Both the position numbers and the translations under genes were made by a program. From NCBI RefSeq assembly GCF_019091085.1, contig NZ_JAGXJY010000001.1, positions 124,001 through 188,000 on the forward strand: a DNA stretch of 64,000 nucleotides. The letters are read 5' to 3'. This document shows positions 33,752 to 43,070 of the stretch, in pieces (the stretch's first letter is position 1; each line of letters begins with the position of its first letter). The notes below the pieces were generated by a model, which had not been told where the DNA came from, did not search any database, and saw only the letters and a list, made by a program, of their open reading frames with translations. This DNA is from Mesorhizobium sp. GbtcB19 (GTDB taxonomy: Bacteria; Pseudomonadota; Alphaproteobacteria; Rhizobiales; Rhizobiaceae).

Positions 33752-34765
33752 CTATCGTGCTTCCTCGAGGATTGTCAATCTCGCGGGCAGCGCGCCAGTG
33801 CGAAACAATAGGGCAAGTTCCTTGGCGCTTTCGGCCGTGAAATTGCCTGATATCTGCACGGTGCCATGCTCGATCGGCTCCCGGATGATAGGCGCGGAAA
33901 TCACTTGGCCGTCCAAAATTACAGCAAATGGCTTGCCGATATTCCGCGTGGTCGCCCACTTGAAACGTTCCGTACCCTTGGAATCGAGCCGGAATGCGAC
34001 GACAGGCGCGCCAGCGGCAGCGTCCTGTGTTGCATTGGCGTCCAGCACACTCTCGCCGGCAACGATTACCCGGTTTTCGACAAGATAGGGAACTGGCGGA
34101 TCGTCCATCGTATAAAGGACCGACGATCCCGCGGGTGGACGGCTGTTGATCGCGTCATCAGCAGGCATCGACGTGTCGACCAGTTGGAAACTCAACCGCC
34201 CTTGCCGGACGAGAATCTGCGCCAAGCTATGCAAATCCGCGACGCTTGGCGCTTGTATGAGTATCCCCTCGTCCGTCAATTGGATCGCGGCATCGGCGAT
34301 GCCAAGTTCGTGCAGCCGATTTTTGATAATCTCAATCGACTGCGCGAGCGCTGCGGATGTTCGATACTTCGAACCTGCATCCGTCATTGTGAACTTCAAC
34401 AGGCCAGGTTCGCTGTCGTCCAGTGCAAATTCCTGGACCGGGCCTTCCTTGTCGGCGACGGGGTCAAGCAAGGTCTTGAGTGCCGCCTTGGCAGCCTCGA
34501 CCTGCGCCGGATCGGAAATGTGCACCTGCACGGCGCGGCCCGATGCGATCAGGCCGCTGTAGTTGATCCTAGGCTCGGCATCGCGCAGCAACGTCCTGAT
34601 CTGGTCGCGCATCGCTTCGGCGCGGCTGCTTCTCAACTCATCCGTATCCAGGTGAAGCAGAACATGTGCGCCCGACACCGATGCGGAAACAGCCGACGCG
34701 CCGAAGATCATCGAGACCAGGGCAAGCCCGATCAACATGACCTTCAGGCGCGAAAGATAAACCAT
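33752..34765 (-). CDS. Stand-alone SecD-like periplasmic domain protein
   Basis: A 337-residue paralogue of the N-terminal third of the neighbouring SecDF. It has the first helix or signal (VMLIGLALVSMIFGASA), then P1 base and head with strongly matching stretches (EIRTLLRDAxPxINYxGL, SEPGLLKFT, PPAGSSVLY, DDPPVPYL). It stops at LTILEEAR, exactly where SecD enters its second helix. It lacks the channel helices and the GLDLQGG motif. The frame is fully open despite wide divergence, so it is probably functional. It sits between yajC and secDF. Confidence 0.85.
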   Translation of the reverse strand: MVYLSRLKVMLIGLALVSMIFGASAVSASVSGAHVLLHLDTDELRSSRAEAMRDQIRTLLRDAEPRINYSGLIASGRAVQVHISDPAQVEAAKAALKTLLDPVADKEGPVQEFALDDSEPGLLKFTMTDAGSKYRTSAALAQSIEIIKNRLHELGIADAAIQLTDEGILIQAPSVADLHSLAQILVRQGRLSFQLVDTSMPADDAINSRPPAGSSVLYTMDDPPVPYLVENRVIVAGESVLDANATQDAAAGAPVVAFRLDSKGTERFKWATTRNIGKPFAVILDGQVISAPIIREPIEHGTVQISGNFTAESAKELALLFRTGALPARLTILEEAR

Positions 34766-34815
34766 ATGTTGCCGTTCGTCGGAGCCCTGCCCGCGGCCAT
34801 TGCCGCCGGCTTCGC

Positions 34816-35151
34816 TTACTTCTTGGCGTTCTGGTTCGCCACCGGCTCGCCCTTGACGCGCACGTCCGAGATCGTCGAGCGCAGAGCCGTCACCTTGGTG
34901 CCGCCAAGGTCGATCTCCAGCTCATTGTCGTCGATCACCTTAGTCACTTTGCCGACAAAGCCGCCGCCGGTCACCACCGTGTCGCCGCGGCGCACCGCAG
35001 CCAGCATCTCCTGACGCTTCTTCAGCTGCGCGCGCTGCGGCCGGATGATCAGAAAATACATGATCACGAAAATCAGGACAAACGGCAAAATCGAGATGAA
35101 CATGTCTGGCGAGGCGCCGATGCCTTGAGCGTATGCCGGGGTAACGAACAT
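34816..35151 (-). CDS. yajC: Preprotein translocase subunit YajC
   Basis: A 111-residue protein with one N-terminal helix (SILPFVLIFVIMYFLIIRPQ) and the cytosolic core QRAQLKKRQEMLAAVRRGDTVVTGGGFVGKV. This is a complete YajC, the small partner of SecDF. The ATG chosen has AGGAG eight bases upstream; the frame is open further but without a ribosome site. First gene of the sec operon in this window. Confidence 0.95.
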   Translation of the reverse strand: MFVTPAYAQGIGASPDMFISILPFVLIFVIMYFLIIRPQRAQLKKRQEMLAAVRRGDTVVTGGGFVGKVTKVIDDNELEIDLGGTKVTALRSTISDVRVKGEPVANQNAKK

Positions 35152-35284
35152 CAAGAAACTCCTGGGTGGTGAAATACCGCCGCGGCGGCCCCGCGAAAAT
35201 TTGGCCGGAATATAGTCGCTAACGTTGCCAATGCAACTGCGCTGCGAGCCCAATCCGTTGCTTTTCCAGCCGTTTGCGGCGTGC

Positions 35285-35334
35285 TAGAGCGTCGCAGCGG
35301 AGCGGCTTCGAGGCCACCGGAAAGATCATGCTCC
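35285..35334. repeat. Decayed palindromic intergenic repeat, copy C
   Basis: The right half GATCATGCTCCAACAAA matches copy B (31001) and the bases after it, while the left half is degenerate (TAGAGCGTCGCAGCGG). It lies upstream of yajC. It looks like an old member of the same family. Confidence 0.6.
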
Positions 35335-35417
35335 AACAAAAGCTTGGGCTTGGTTCTTGCAGCGATGTCGTGGAAGCTGCTCCCACACGCTGAAATGCCT
35401 CAACGAAAAGACCCCCA

Positions 35418-36290
35418 ATGACCGACAGCCTGGACGCCTTGAACAAGAAACTCGACCGCCTGATCGAGGCGGTTTCCCGCCTCGCAACGCCGCCCGTCCC
35501 GGAGACCGATCTCGGCGTCGCCGACTGCTTCGTCTGGCAGGCTGAGCCCGGCTTTCTGGAGCCGGTGCGCAAGGTCAACCGCGTCGATATCGGCCTGATC
35601 CGCGGCGTCGACCGGGTGCGCGACATCCTGCTCGACAACACCGAGCGCTTCGCTTCCGGCTACGCGGCGAACAACGTGCTCCTATGGGGCGCGCGCGGCA
35701 TGGGCAAATCATCCCTGGTCAAGGCCGTGCATGCCACCGTCAACGCCACCGACAAGCTCGACCGGCCATTGAAGCTGATCGAGATCCACCGCGAGGACAT
35801 CGACACGCTGCCGAAGCTGATGGGCCTCCTGAAGGCCGCTCCCTATCGCTTCATCCTGTTTTGCGACGACCTCTCCTTCGACCATGACGACACCTCGTAC
35901 AAGTCGCTGAAGGCGGCGCTCGAAGGCGGCGTCGAAGGCCGGCCCGCCAACGTCATCTTCTATGCCACGTCGAACCGGCGCCACCTGTTGCCGCGCGACA
36001 TGATCGACAATGAGCGCTCGACCGCCATCAACCCTTCCGAAGCGGTTGAGGAAAAGGTCTCGCTTTCCGACCGTTTCGGCCTTTGGCTCGGTTTCCACAA
36101 ATGCTCGCAGGACGAATATCTCGACATGATCGACGGCTATGTCCGCTATCATGGCCTGACGATCGACCCCGAGCAGCTGCGCGCCGAGGCGCTGGAATGG
36201 GCGACGACGCGCGGCAGCCGTTCCGGCCGCGTCGCCTGGCAGTTCACGCAGGATCTGGCCGGCCGCCTCGGCAAGCCGCTGAAGGACTGA
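35418..36290 (+). CDS. DUF815 family AAA ATPase
   Basis: A 290-residue ATPase. Residues 1-80 are a helical lead-in. Walker A is GARGMGKSS near residue 95, Walker B FILFCDDLSF near 150, and a sensor-like YATSNRRHLLP near 180. This order and the ending TTRGSRSGRVAWQFTQDL are those of DUF815 (COG2607). The role is not established; it is conserved next to yajC/secDF in rhizobia and may be a chaperone-type ATPase. Convergent with the LytM lipoprotein gene. Confidence 0.88.
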   Translation: MTDSLDALNKKLDRLIEAVSRLATPPVPETDLGVADCFVWQAEPGFLEPVRKVNRVDIGLIRGVDRVRDILLDNTERFASGYAANNVLLWGARGMGKSSLVKAVHATVNATDKLDRPLKLIEIHREDIDTLPKLMGLLKAAPYRFILFCDDLSFDHDDTSYKSLKAALEGGVEGRPANVIFYATSNRRHLLPRDMIDNERSTAINPSEAVEEKVSLSDRFGLWLGFHKCSQDEYLDMIDGYVRYHGLTIDPEQLRAEALEWATTRGSRSGRVAWQFTQDLAGRLGKPLKD

Positions 36291-36311
36291 CCGAGTACCT
36301 TCGCCCGACTG

Positions 36312-36339
36312 AAAAAGCCCGCTCCTTGCGGAGCGGGCT
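36312..36339 (-). terminator. Rho-independent terminator of the LytM lipoprotein gene
   Basis: AGCCCGCTCC and GGAGCGGGCT form a 10-bp stem with loop TTGC. On the minus strand it is followed by TTTTTC. It lies between convergent genes, about 50 bases after the minus-strand stop; the plus-strand side has no T tract. Confidence 0.85.
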
Positions 36340-36390
36340 GAAGACGGCGGGCCGGACTGGAGGTCAGACGGCCCGCAAACGGTTCTTGTT

Positions 36391-37911
36391 CTATTCGAGA
36401 TAGCCGCTCGGATCGACCGGGGCCGAGTTCTTGCGCACTTCGAAGTGCAGCTTGGGCGAGTCGGTGGTGCCGCTCATGCCCGACAGCGCGATCTCCTGGC
36501 CGCGCTTGACCTTCTGGCCGCGCTGCACCTCGATCGAGCTGGCATGGCCGTAGACGGTGACCAGGCCGTTCTCATGCCGCACCAGCACGGTGTTGCCGAA
36601 CTCCTTGAGGCCGTCGCCGGCATAGATGACGACGCCGTTCTCGGCCGCCTTGATCGGCGTTCCCTCCGGCACCGCGATGTCGACGCCGTCCTTGCCGGAA
36701 CCGAAGCCGGAGATCACGCGGCCGCGCACCGGCCAGCGCATCTTGCCGATGCCGGTCGCATCGGGCGCCTCGGCATTGTCGTCCTCGGCCTGCTGGATGA
36801 CCTTGGCGTCCTTTTTCGGCGGCGTGTAGGAGGCGAGCGTCTCGGTGGTCTTGGCCGCGGGCGGCGTCGTTGCCGTCGTCACCGGATCGACCGCTGGCTT
36901 GGCGGCCGCCGGCTTGGCGGCTGCCACCTGAACGGTGCCGCCGGCCGGAACCTTGAGCGTCTGGCCGATCTTGAGCAGGCCAGCCTGCATGCCGTTGGCC
37001 TGCTTGAGCGCCACGACGCTGACGCCAGTCTTCCTGGCGATCGACGACAGCGAGTCACCCTGCTGGACAGTATAGGTGCCTCCGGCGCCGGCCGGCTTTG
37101 CCTCGGCGACCTGCGGCGCGGGCTTCGGGTTCTTGGAACCTGCGGCAGCTGCCGATGTGTCGACCTGGGCAGCCGACTTGCCGTCCTTGACCTTCGGCTG
37201 CTGCGGCAGCACCGCGACCTTTTCAGGAGCAGGCTGCTTCGGCGCATTCGCCGGCTTGCCTTCAGCGACCTTCGGCTCGGCCTTGCTCGAATAGGCGTAG
37301 GCGGGGATGACGATCTTCTGGCCGGACCGGATACCCTTCTTCGGGTCGATGCCGTTGACCTTGGCGATGGCGTCGGCCGGCACGCGGTAGTGCGCCGCCA
37401 AGCCTGAAAGCGTCTCGCCGTCCCGGACGACGATTTCGGTCGCATGCGGCGCGGCGCTTGCGTTGCGGACCGCGTCGGGCTCGGCGGTCTTGAACGGCTT
37501 TGCCGGCGCAACCGTGCCGGTGGCCGTTCTGTCGAGATGCGGCGCGGGTGCAAGCGCCGGAGCAGGTGCGAGCGCGGGAGCCGAAGCGGTGCGCATCGGC
37601 TTGGCGGCAGTCGGCGCCGACGGAGGCGGCAGCTGCTGCGCCGTGACCGGCTCGAGACTGGAGCGGCTCACCGACTGGGTGTGAGTGCCGTCAACCGGCG
37701 CAGGCGCCACCGTGTCGCCCGGATAGGGCTGGTCGGCATTCTGCTTGTTGATGATGGAGCGCTGATTGTTGGTGGACGATGTGAAGACATCATCGACACC
37801 GTTGAAGCGCATCGACTGGGAACTGCACCCGGCCGCCGCGCCGGCAATCATGAGGACAGCGCAACCGCGCGCCAGATTGCGTCTGTTTGCTTTCAAATGA
37901 TTGAATTGCAT
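36391..37911 (-). CDS. LysM/M23 lipoprotein with degenerate LytM domain (NlpD-like)
   Basis: About 506 residues. The lipobox (AGAAAGC) gives a lipoprotein. Two LysM domains (VRDGETLSGLAAHYRVP and VQQGDSLSSIARKTGVS) bind glycan and are separated by Pro/Ala-rich linkers. The C-terminal M23 domain keeps the fold (IKAAENGVVIYAG, YGHASS) but lacks zinc ligands: HxxxD is replaced in GKDGVDIA, and PHLHFEVR reads PKLHFEVR. It should therefore activate an amidase, like NlpD and EnvC, rather than cut by itself. Downstream of pcm, as nlpD is in many proteobacteria. Confidence 0.9.
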   Translation of the reverse strand: MQFNHLKANRRNLARGCAVLMIAGAAAGCSSQSMRFNGVDDVFTSSTNNQRSIINKQNADQPYPGDTVAPAPVDGTHTQSVSRSSLEPVTAQQLPPPSAPTAAKPMRTASAPALAPAPALAPAPHLDRTATGTVAPAKPFKTAEPDAVRNASAAPHATEIVVRDGETLSGLAAHYRVPADAIAKVNGIDPKKGIRSGQKIVIPAYAYSSKAEPKVAEGKPANAPKQPAPEKVAVLPQQPKVKDGKSAAQVDTSAAAAGSKNPKPAPQVAEAKPAGAGGTYTVQQGDSLSSIARKTGVSVVALKQANGMQAGLLKIGQTLKVPAGGTVQVAAAKPAAAKPAVDPVTTATTPPAAKTTETLASYTPPKKDAKVIQQAEDDNAEAPDATGIGKMRWPVRGRVISGFGSGKDGVDIAVPEGTPIKAAENGVVIYAGDGLKEFGNTVLVRHENGLVTVYGHASSIEVQRGQKVKRGQEIALSGMSGTTDSPKLHFEVRKNSAPVDPSGYLE

Positions 37912-38040
37912 CGCACTAACCCGCACAGACCCGGTACAAACTGGTCCTTATTAAAGCGCGTTAATGTTACTGGCCGGTTAACCCCTTAGAATCCGACGAA
38001 AATTTTCTTAAAACATTTTGGGCATCTGGGGCGAGCTGAG

Positions 38041-38158
38041 ATTCAGGTCAGCCCGAGTCGAGAACGGTGGTGTCCGAGAACCGGAGCGGAGCGTACTAAC
38101 AGTACGTGAGCACCGGAAGCGCAGGAGACCATCATTCGCAGGCCGGGCTCACCTGAAT
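38041..38158. repeat. Long imperfect inverted repeat (118 bases)
   Basis: The ends ATTCAGGTCAGCCCG and CGGGCTCACCTGAAT match as inverted repeats in 14 of 15 positions. The centre CGTACT-AAC-AGTACG is perfect, and the arms between are about 70 percent complementary, so the whole folds as one hairpin centred at 38099. It lies just after the pcm stop and before the LytM gene. It may be a mobile palindromic repeat or a processing site. Confidence 0.8.
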
Positions 38159-38170
38159 ATCGGCCCGGCC

Positions 38171-38824
38171 CTAGATCACCGCCGCGACGCTGCGCAAGAT
38201 CGGCTGCAGCCTGACCATGCCGATATCCTCGCGCTCGAAGCGGCTGCCGACCTTGGTGAGCTTGGCCAGCACCTGCTCACCCTCCTCCGGGCCGATCGGC
38301 GCGATGACGATGCCGCCGCTCGACAGTTGGTCGAGCAGGAAGCGCGGCAGGCTGTCGAAGGCCGCCCAGGCGACGATGCGGTCGAACGGCCCCTCATTGG
38401 GCAGGCCGTTGGATCCATCGGCCTGGCGGGCGATGATGTTGCTGATCGCGAGCGCCTCGAAGCGCTGCTTTGCCTGCTCGGTGAGCGTCTTGTAGCGGTC
38501 GACGGTGATGACGCGCGCCGCAAGCCGCGACATGACCGCTGCCGTGTAGCCCGAGCCGGTGCCGATCTCGAGCACGCGGTTGCCCGGCTCGATGTGAAGC
38601 GCGGCGATCACCGCAGCCTGAAGATCGGCCCCCTCGATCGCCTCGCCGCATTCGATCGGCAGCATGCCGTCCGACCAGGCGATCACGTGGAACTGCGCCG
38701 ACAGGAAGCCGCGCCGCGGCGTCGCCTCGAAGGCGGCGACCAGCGGCTTCGGCGCCGTGCCCCTGCCCCGCAGCCTGAGCAGGAAAGCGGCAAACCCTTC
38801 GCGGTCGTCGAGACCCGTATTCAT
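38171..38824 (-). CDS. pcm: Protein-L-isoaspartate O-methyltransferase
   Basis: A 217-residue SAM-dependent repair enzyme for isoaspartyl residues. The SAM loop [16 protein letters not shown] is near residue 85, and [19 protein letters not shown] follows. Length fits. It overlaps the surE stop by four bases (ATGA); surE-pcm pairs are conserved and associated with stationary-phase survival. Confidence 0.94.
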   Translation of the reverse strand: MNTGLDDREGFAAFLLRLRGRGTAPKPLVAAFEATPRRGFLSAQFHVIAWSDGMLPIECGEAIEGADLQAAVIAALHIEPGNRVLEIGTGSGYTAAVMSRLAARVITVDRYKTLTEQAKQRFEALAISNIIARQADGSNGLPNEGPFDRIVAWAAFDSLPRFLLDQLSSGGIVIAPIGPEEGEQVLAKLTKVGSRFEREDIGMVRLQPILRSVAAVI

Positions 38825-39579
38825 GCCAATGCCTTGGTCAGTTGGTCGCGCAGTTCATGGGCGGTGAGGTCAAGCTGCAGCGGCGTCACCGACACCAGCC
38901 GGTTGCGCATCGCGTAAAGGTCGGTGCCCTTCTTGCCTTCGACCGGCTCGCGGCCGAAGCGCAGCCAGTAGTAAGGCAGGCCGCGCCCGTCGCGGCGCTC
39001 GTCGACCCACAGGCTGTGCACCAGCTTGCCCTGCGCGGTGACGACGGTGCCTTCGACTTCGTCGGGCGCGCAGTTCGGGAAATTGACGTTGAGCAGCACG
39101 CCTTCCGGCAGCGGCGTTTCCACCAATCGCTTGAGCAGCGCCGGCGCCAGCGCCTCGGTCGTCTCGTAAGGAACGACGCGATCCTCGCCGACATAGGAAT
39201 AGGCCTGGCTCACCGCGATCGAGCGCACGCCAAGCAGCGCGCCTTCCATGGCGCCCGCCACGGTGCCTGAATAGGTCACGTCGTCGGCGATGTTGGCGCC
39301 GGAATTGACGCCCGACAGGATGAGGTCCGGCGGTCCGGGCAGGATCTTTTTCGTGCCCATGATGACGCAGTCGGTCGGCGTGCCGCGCACGGCATAATGC
39401 TTCTCGCCGATTTTGCGCAGCCTGAGCGGCTCCGAGATCGACAGCGAATGCGCATAGCCGGACTGGTCCTGCTCCGGCGCGACCACCCAGACATCGTCCG
39501 ACAGCGTGCGGGCGATGCGTTCGAGCGACGCCAGCCCCTCGGCATGAATGCCGTCGTCATTGGTCAGCAGGATGCGCAT
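38821..39579 (-). CDS. surE: 5'/3'-nucleotidase SurE
   Basis: A 252-residue metal-dependent phosphatase for nucleoside monophosphates. [15 protein letters not shown] carries the metal-binding Asp pair, and [16 protein letters not shown] and [19 protein letters not shown] complete the active site. The ATG is set at MRILL; the longer open frame would enter the end of serS. It begins four bases after the serS stop. Confidence 0.96.
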   Translation of the reverse strand: MRILLTNDDGIHAEGLASLERIARTLSDDVWVVAPEQDQSGYAHSLSISEPLRLRKIGEKHYAVRGTPTDCVIMGTKKILPGPPDLILSGVNSGANIADDVTYSGTVAGAMEGALLGVRSIAVSQAYSYVGEDRVVPYETTEALAPALLKRLVETPLPEGVLLNVNFPNCAPDEVEGTVVTAQGKLVHSLWVDERRDGRGLPYYWLRFGREPVEGKKGTDLYAMRNRLVSVTPLQLDLTAHELRDQLTKALA

Positions 39580-39583
39580 GGAT

Positions 39584-40888
39584 TCACTTCGGACCGATCT
39601 TGACCAGACCACCCATGTAAGGCCGCAGCACTTCAGGAATGGTTACGCTGCCATCCTCATTCTGGTAGTTTTCGATGACAGCTATAAGAGCCCGGCCGAC
39701 CGCCGTGCCCGAGCCGTTGAGCGTGTGGACGAAGCGATTGCCCTTGCCGTCCTTGTCCTTGTAGCGGGCATCCATGCGCCTGGCCTGGAAGTCGCCGCAG
39801 ACCGAGCAGGACGAGATTTCGCGATAGGCGTTCTGGCCGGGCAGCCAGACCTCGATGTCGTAGGTCTTGCGCGCGCCGAAACCCATGTCGCCGGTGCAGA
39901 GCGTGACGGTGCGGAACGGCAGGCCGAGCCGCTTCAGCACCTCCTCGGCGCATTGCGTCATGCGTTCATGCTCGGCGAGCGAGCTTTCCTGGTCGGTGAT
40001 CGACACCAGCTCGACCTTGTAGAACTGGTGCTGGCGCAGCATGCCGCGCGTGTCGCGCCCGGCCGAACCCGCTTCCGAGCGGAAGCACGGCGTCAGCGCC
40101 GTGTAGCGCAGCGGCAGTTTTTCATGTGCGGTGATCTCCTCGCGCACGAGATTGGTGAGTGGCACCTCGGCGGTCGGGATCAGGCCGAGCCGCCCGTCGC
40201 CATGCGGCGTGAAGAACAGATCCTCCTCGAATTTCGGCAGCTGGTTGGTGCCGAACAGCACCTCGTCGCGCACCATCAGCGGCGGCTGGATCTCTTCATA
40301 GCCGTGCTCGGTGGTGTGCAGGTCCAGCATGAACTGGCCGAGCGCGCGGTCCAGGCGCGCCAGTTGGCTCTTCAGCACCGTGAAGCGCGCGCCGGACAGT
40401 TTTGCCGCCCGCTCGAAGTCCATCATGCCGAGCGCTTCGCCGATCTCGAAATGCTCCTTGACCCAGTTCGGGCGCGTCGGCACCTCGCCGACGAGGCGCT
40501 TGACGACATTGTCATGCTCGTCCTTGCCGACCGGCACGTCGTCCAGCGGCACGTTGGGCAGCACCGCAAGCGCGTCGTTCAGCGCCTTGTCGAGCTCGCG
40601 CTCGCGCGCCTCGCCGTTCTGGATGAACGACTTGATGTCGCTGACTTCGCCCTTGAGCTTTTCGGCAAGTGCCGCATCGCCCGAGCGCATGGCATTGCCG
40701 ATCTCCTTCGAGGCGGCGTTGCGGCGCTCCTGCTTGACCTGCAATTCGCTGAGATGCGAACGCCGCGCCTCGTCCTTGGCAACCAGGTCGTCGACCGTGG
40801 ACTGCGCGTCATCCGCCGACCACGAGCGCTTCACCAGCGCCTCTACAAGGGCCTTCGGGTTGTCGCGAATCCATTTGATATCAAGCAT
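39584..40888 (-). CDS. serS: Seryl-tRNA synthetase
   Basis: A 434-residue class II synthetase. The N-terminal long coiled-coil arm (residues about 25-105) binds the tRNA. Motif 2 region [19 protein letters not shown] and motif 3 region [17 protein letters not shown] are intact. Cytoplasmic. It stands between tatC and surE in an order conserved in rhizobia. Confidence 0.97.
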   Translation of the reverse strand: MLDIKWIRDNPKALVEALVKRSWSADDAQSTVDDLVAKDEARRSHLSELQVKQERRNAASKEIGNAMRSGDAALAEKLKGEVSDIKSFIQNGEARERELDKALNDALAVLPNVPLDDVPVGKDEHDNVVKRLVGEVPTRPNWVKEHFEIGEALGMMDFERAAKLSGARFTVLKSQLARLDRALGQFMLDLHTTEHGYEEIQPPLMVRDEVLFGTNQLPKFEEDLFFTPHGDGRLGLIPTAEVPLTNLVREEITAHEKLPLRYTALTPCFRSEAGSAGRDTRGMLRQHQFYKVELVSITDQESSLAEHERMTQCAEEVLKRLGLPFRTVTLCTGDMGFGARKTYDIEVWLPGQNAYREISSCSVCGDFQARRMDARYKDKDGKGNRFVHTLNGSGTAVGRALIAVIENYQNEDGSVTIPEVLRPYMGGLVKIGPK

Positions 40889-40982
40889 GATCGATCCTCA
40901 AAGTAAGGATCGAGGGCGTAAACCGCATCCGCCATCGATGCAAGACGGCGGCTATGCCGTCCGTGTTTTTCCGGCCTTTTGC

Positions 40983-41858
40983 CTAGCTCGGCGTTTGCGT
41001 CGACGAGGTGTCGGCCGCCTTTTCAGCCACAGTCGCCCCCGCCTCTGCCTGCTCGCGGGCCAGGCGGTCACGCGCCTGGCTGCGCTCGATCATGCGCGAG
41101 GACCAGATCGCGACCTCGTAGAGGATGATGGTCGGGATGGCGAGGCCGCACTGGCTCATCGGATCGGGCGGCGTCAGCACCGCGGCAACCACAAAGGAAA
41201 GCACGATCGCCCATTTGCGCTTCTCGGCCAGCGCCTGCGACGACAACATGCCGACGCGCGTCAAGAGGCTGGTCACCACAGGCAATTGGAACACCAGGCC
41301 GAAGGAGAAGATCAGCGTCATGATCAGGCTGAGATACTCCGACACCTTCGGCAGCAGCGAAATCTGCACCTGGTCGTTGGTGCCGACCTGCTGCATGGCG
41401 AGGAAGAACCACATCACCATCGGGGTGAAGAAGAAATAGACCAGCGAGGCACCCATCAGGAACAGGATGGGCGACGCGATCAGGAACGGCAGGAACGCGT
41501 TGCGCTCGTTCTTGTAGAGGCCGGGCGCGATGAACTTGTAGATCTGCGTGGCGATCAGCGGGAAGGCGATCACCATGCCGCCGAACATGGCGAGCTTCAC
41601 CTGGGTGAAGAAGAATTCCTGCGGCGCGGTATAGATCAGCTCGACCTTGTGCGGGTCGAGCCCGGCCCATTGCGTCGCCCATTTGAACGGGATGACCAGA
41701 AGGTTGAACAGGCGCTTGGCGAAGAAGAAGCAGACGAGAAAAGCGACGAAAAAGCCGCCCAGCGACCAGATCAGGCGGCGGCGCAGCTCGATCAGATGTT
41801 CGATCAGCGGCGCGGACGATTTCTCGATTTCTTCCTTTTCCTTGTCCGAAACGCTCAC
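40983..41858 (-). CDS. tatC: Sec-independent translocase TatC
   Basis: A 291-residue six-helix receptor of the twin-arginine pathway. It opens with PLIEHLIELRRRLIWSLGG, the conserved signal-peptide binding region, and includes YTAPQEFFFTQVKLAMFGG and FALGL-like FSFGLVFQLPVV. The C-terminal tail is acidic and Ala-rich. It overlaps tatB by four bases. Confidence 0.96.
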   Translation of the reverse strand: MSVSDKEKEEIEKSSAPLIEHLIELRRRLIWSLGGFFVAFLVCFFFAKRLFNLLVIPFKWATQWAGLDPHKVELIYTAPQEFFFTQVKLAMFGGMVIAFPLIATQIYKFIAPGLYKNERNAFLPFLIASPILFLMGASLVYFFFTPMVMWFFLAMQQVGTNDQVQISLLPKVSEYLSLIMTLIFSFGLVFQLPVVTSLLTRVGMLSSQALAEKRKWAIVLSFVVAAVLTPPDPMSQCGLAIPTIILYEVAIWSSRMIERSQARDRLAREQAEAGATVAEKAADTSSTQTPS

Positions 41859-42589
41859 TTGGTGTCGCCCGCCATCTTCTTGCTGTCGCCCGCCACTTTC
41901 TTGCTGTCGGCTGCCTTCTTGGCGGCCGGCTTCGTCGCCGCGGCGGGCTTTGCCTCAGCCTTGGGCGCGGCCTTCCTGGCAGGTGCTGCGGCTTTGGCCG
42001 GAGCCGGTGAGGGTTTGGCCGGTGCCTTTGCGCCAGGCGCCTTCGATGCCGCTGCCTTTGCCGCGGCGCCGGTCGCCTTTGCCTTGGCAGTAGCCTTTTT
42101 CGCCGGCACGGCGGCCGCGGAAGCCGGTGCGGTGACGGAGGCGTCGGTCATGGCCGGGAAGATCGGCGCTGCCGGAGTTGCCTCGGATGCATTGATGCCG
42201 GGCATATCCGTGGCGCCATTTTTGAGCGGCTCGGCGGCTTGCGGCGTCTCTGCCGCCGGCGCCGCCGGATCGGCGGCCGGCTTGGGCTTCATCATCGTAT
42301 CGACGCCGGCGCGCACATCGGCAGCTGCCTGCTCGAACGGATTGAGCTGCTTGCGCACCTCGTTCATCGGATTGAGGCCGCGAAGGCTGTCGATCGAACT
42401 CTTCACGTCGTCGAGTTCGGCTTCCTTCAGCGCCTCGTTGAACTGCTTCTGGAAGTCGCCGGCCATGGCGCGCAATTTCGCCGCCGTGCGGCCGAAGGTG
42501 CGCAGCATGTTGGGCAAATCCTTCGGCCCGACGACCACGATCATGACGACCGCGATCACCAGCAGTTCGCTCCAACCGACTTCGAACAT
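41855..42589 (-). CDS. tatB: Sec-independent translocase TatB
   Basis: A 244-residue protein. It opens MFEVGWSELLVIAVVMIVV, with the Glu typical of TatB in the membrane helix, then an amphipathic helix (GPKDLPNMLRTFGRTAAKLR). The last 120 residues are a low-complexity Ala/Lys/Pro tail, longer than in E. coli (171 residues in total). Works with TatC in substrate binding. Confidence 0.94.
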   Translation of the reverse strand: MFEVGWSELLVIAVVMIVVVGPKDLPNMLRTFGRTAAKLRAMAGDFQKQFNEALKEAELDDVKSSIDSLRGLNPMNEVRKQLNPFEQAAADVRAGVDTMMKPKPAADPAAPAAETPQAAEPLKNGATDMPGINASEATPAAPIFPAMTDASVTAPASAAAVPAKKATAKAKATGAAAKAAASKAPGAKAPAKPSPAPAKAAAPARKAAPKAEAKPAAATKPAAKKAADSKKVAGDSKKMAGDTK

Positions 42590-42609
42590 GGCAATCTATT
42601 CCGACGAAT

Positions 42610-42656
42610 GCATGCCGCCCGAACGTGCGAAGCGGTTTTGGGACAACGGCACGCTC
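42610..42656. repeat. Divergent palindromic intergenic repeat, copy D
   Basis: Shares GTGCGAAGCGGTTTT and the flanking GGAC-AC and GCTC positions with copy A (24688), while its ends have changed. It is located between tatA and tatB, so it would lie within their common transcript. Confidence 0.55.
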
Positions 42657-42672
42657 AATGCAACAACCGAGA

Positions 42673-42891
42673 TCAGCTCTTGCTGACCTTCTCCTTGGCC
42701 GGCGAAACGGTCTCGTCGGCGCGGTGCTCGACGGTGCGCTTGTCGTCGGCGTCGTCGTCAGCCATGCCCTTCTTGAAGCTCTTGATGCCCTTGGCCATGT
42801 CGCCCATCAACTCCGGGATCTTGCCGCGGCCGAACACCAGAAGCACGATGACCAGCACGATCATCCAGTGCCAAATCGAAAATGAACCCAT
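42673..42891 (-). CDS. tatA: Sec-independent translocase TatA
   Basis: A 72-residue pore-forming subunit. [32 protein letters not shown], given here only in outline, contains the short helix, the FG-R-G hinge and the amphipathic helix. A charged tail follows. tatA, tatB and tatC form one operon. Confidence 0.95.
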   Translation of the reverse strand: MGSFSIWHWMIVLVIVLLVFGRGKIPELMGDMAKGIKSFKKGMADDDADDKRTVEHRADETVSPAKEKVSKS

Positions 42892-43070
42892 TGCTATTCT
42901 CTCTCGAATGTTTTCCCTGGCGATGATCTATGCGTTTTCGCTCGGGGATTCAAACACAACCGCCACGAAGTTGATAAAATGGCTAGCGGATGTCACGCAG
43001 TTTCGGCGTGAGCGGCTTGCTACCAATCCGCGCAGCCTCTGCTAATAGACCATTCGCGGCGATTTGATGA

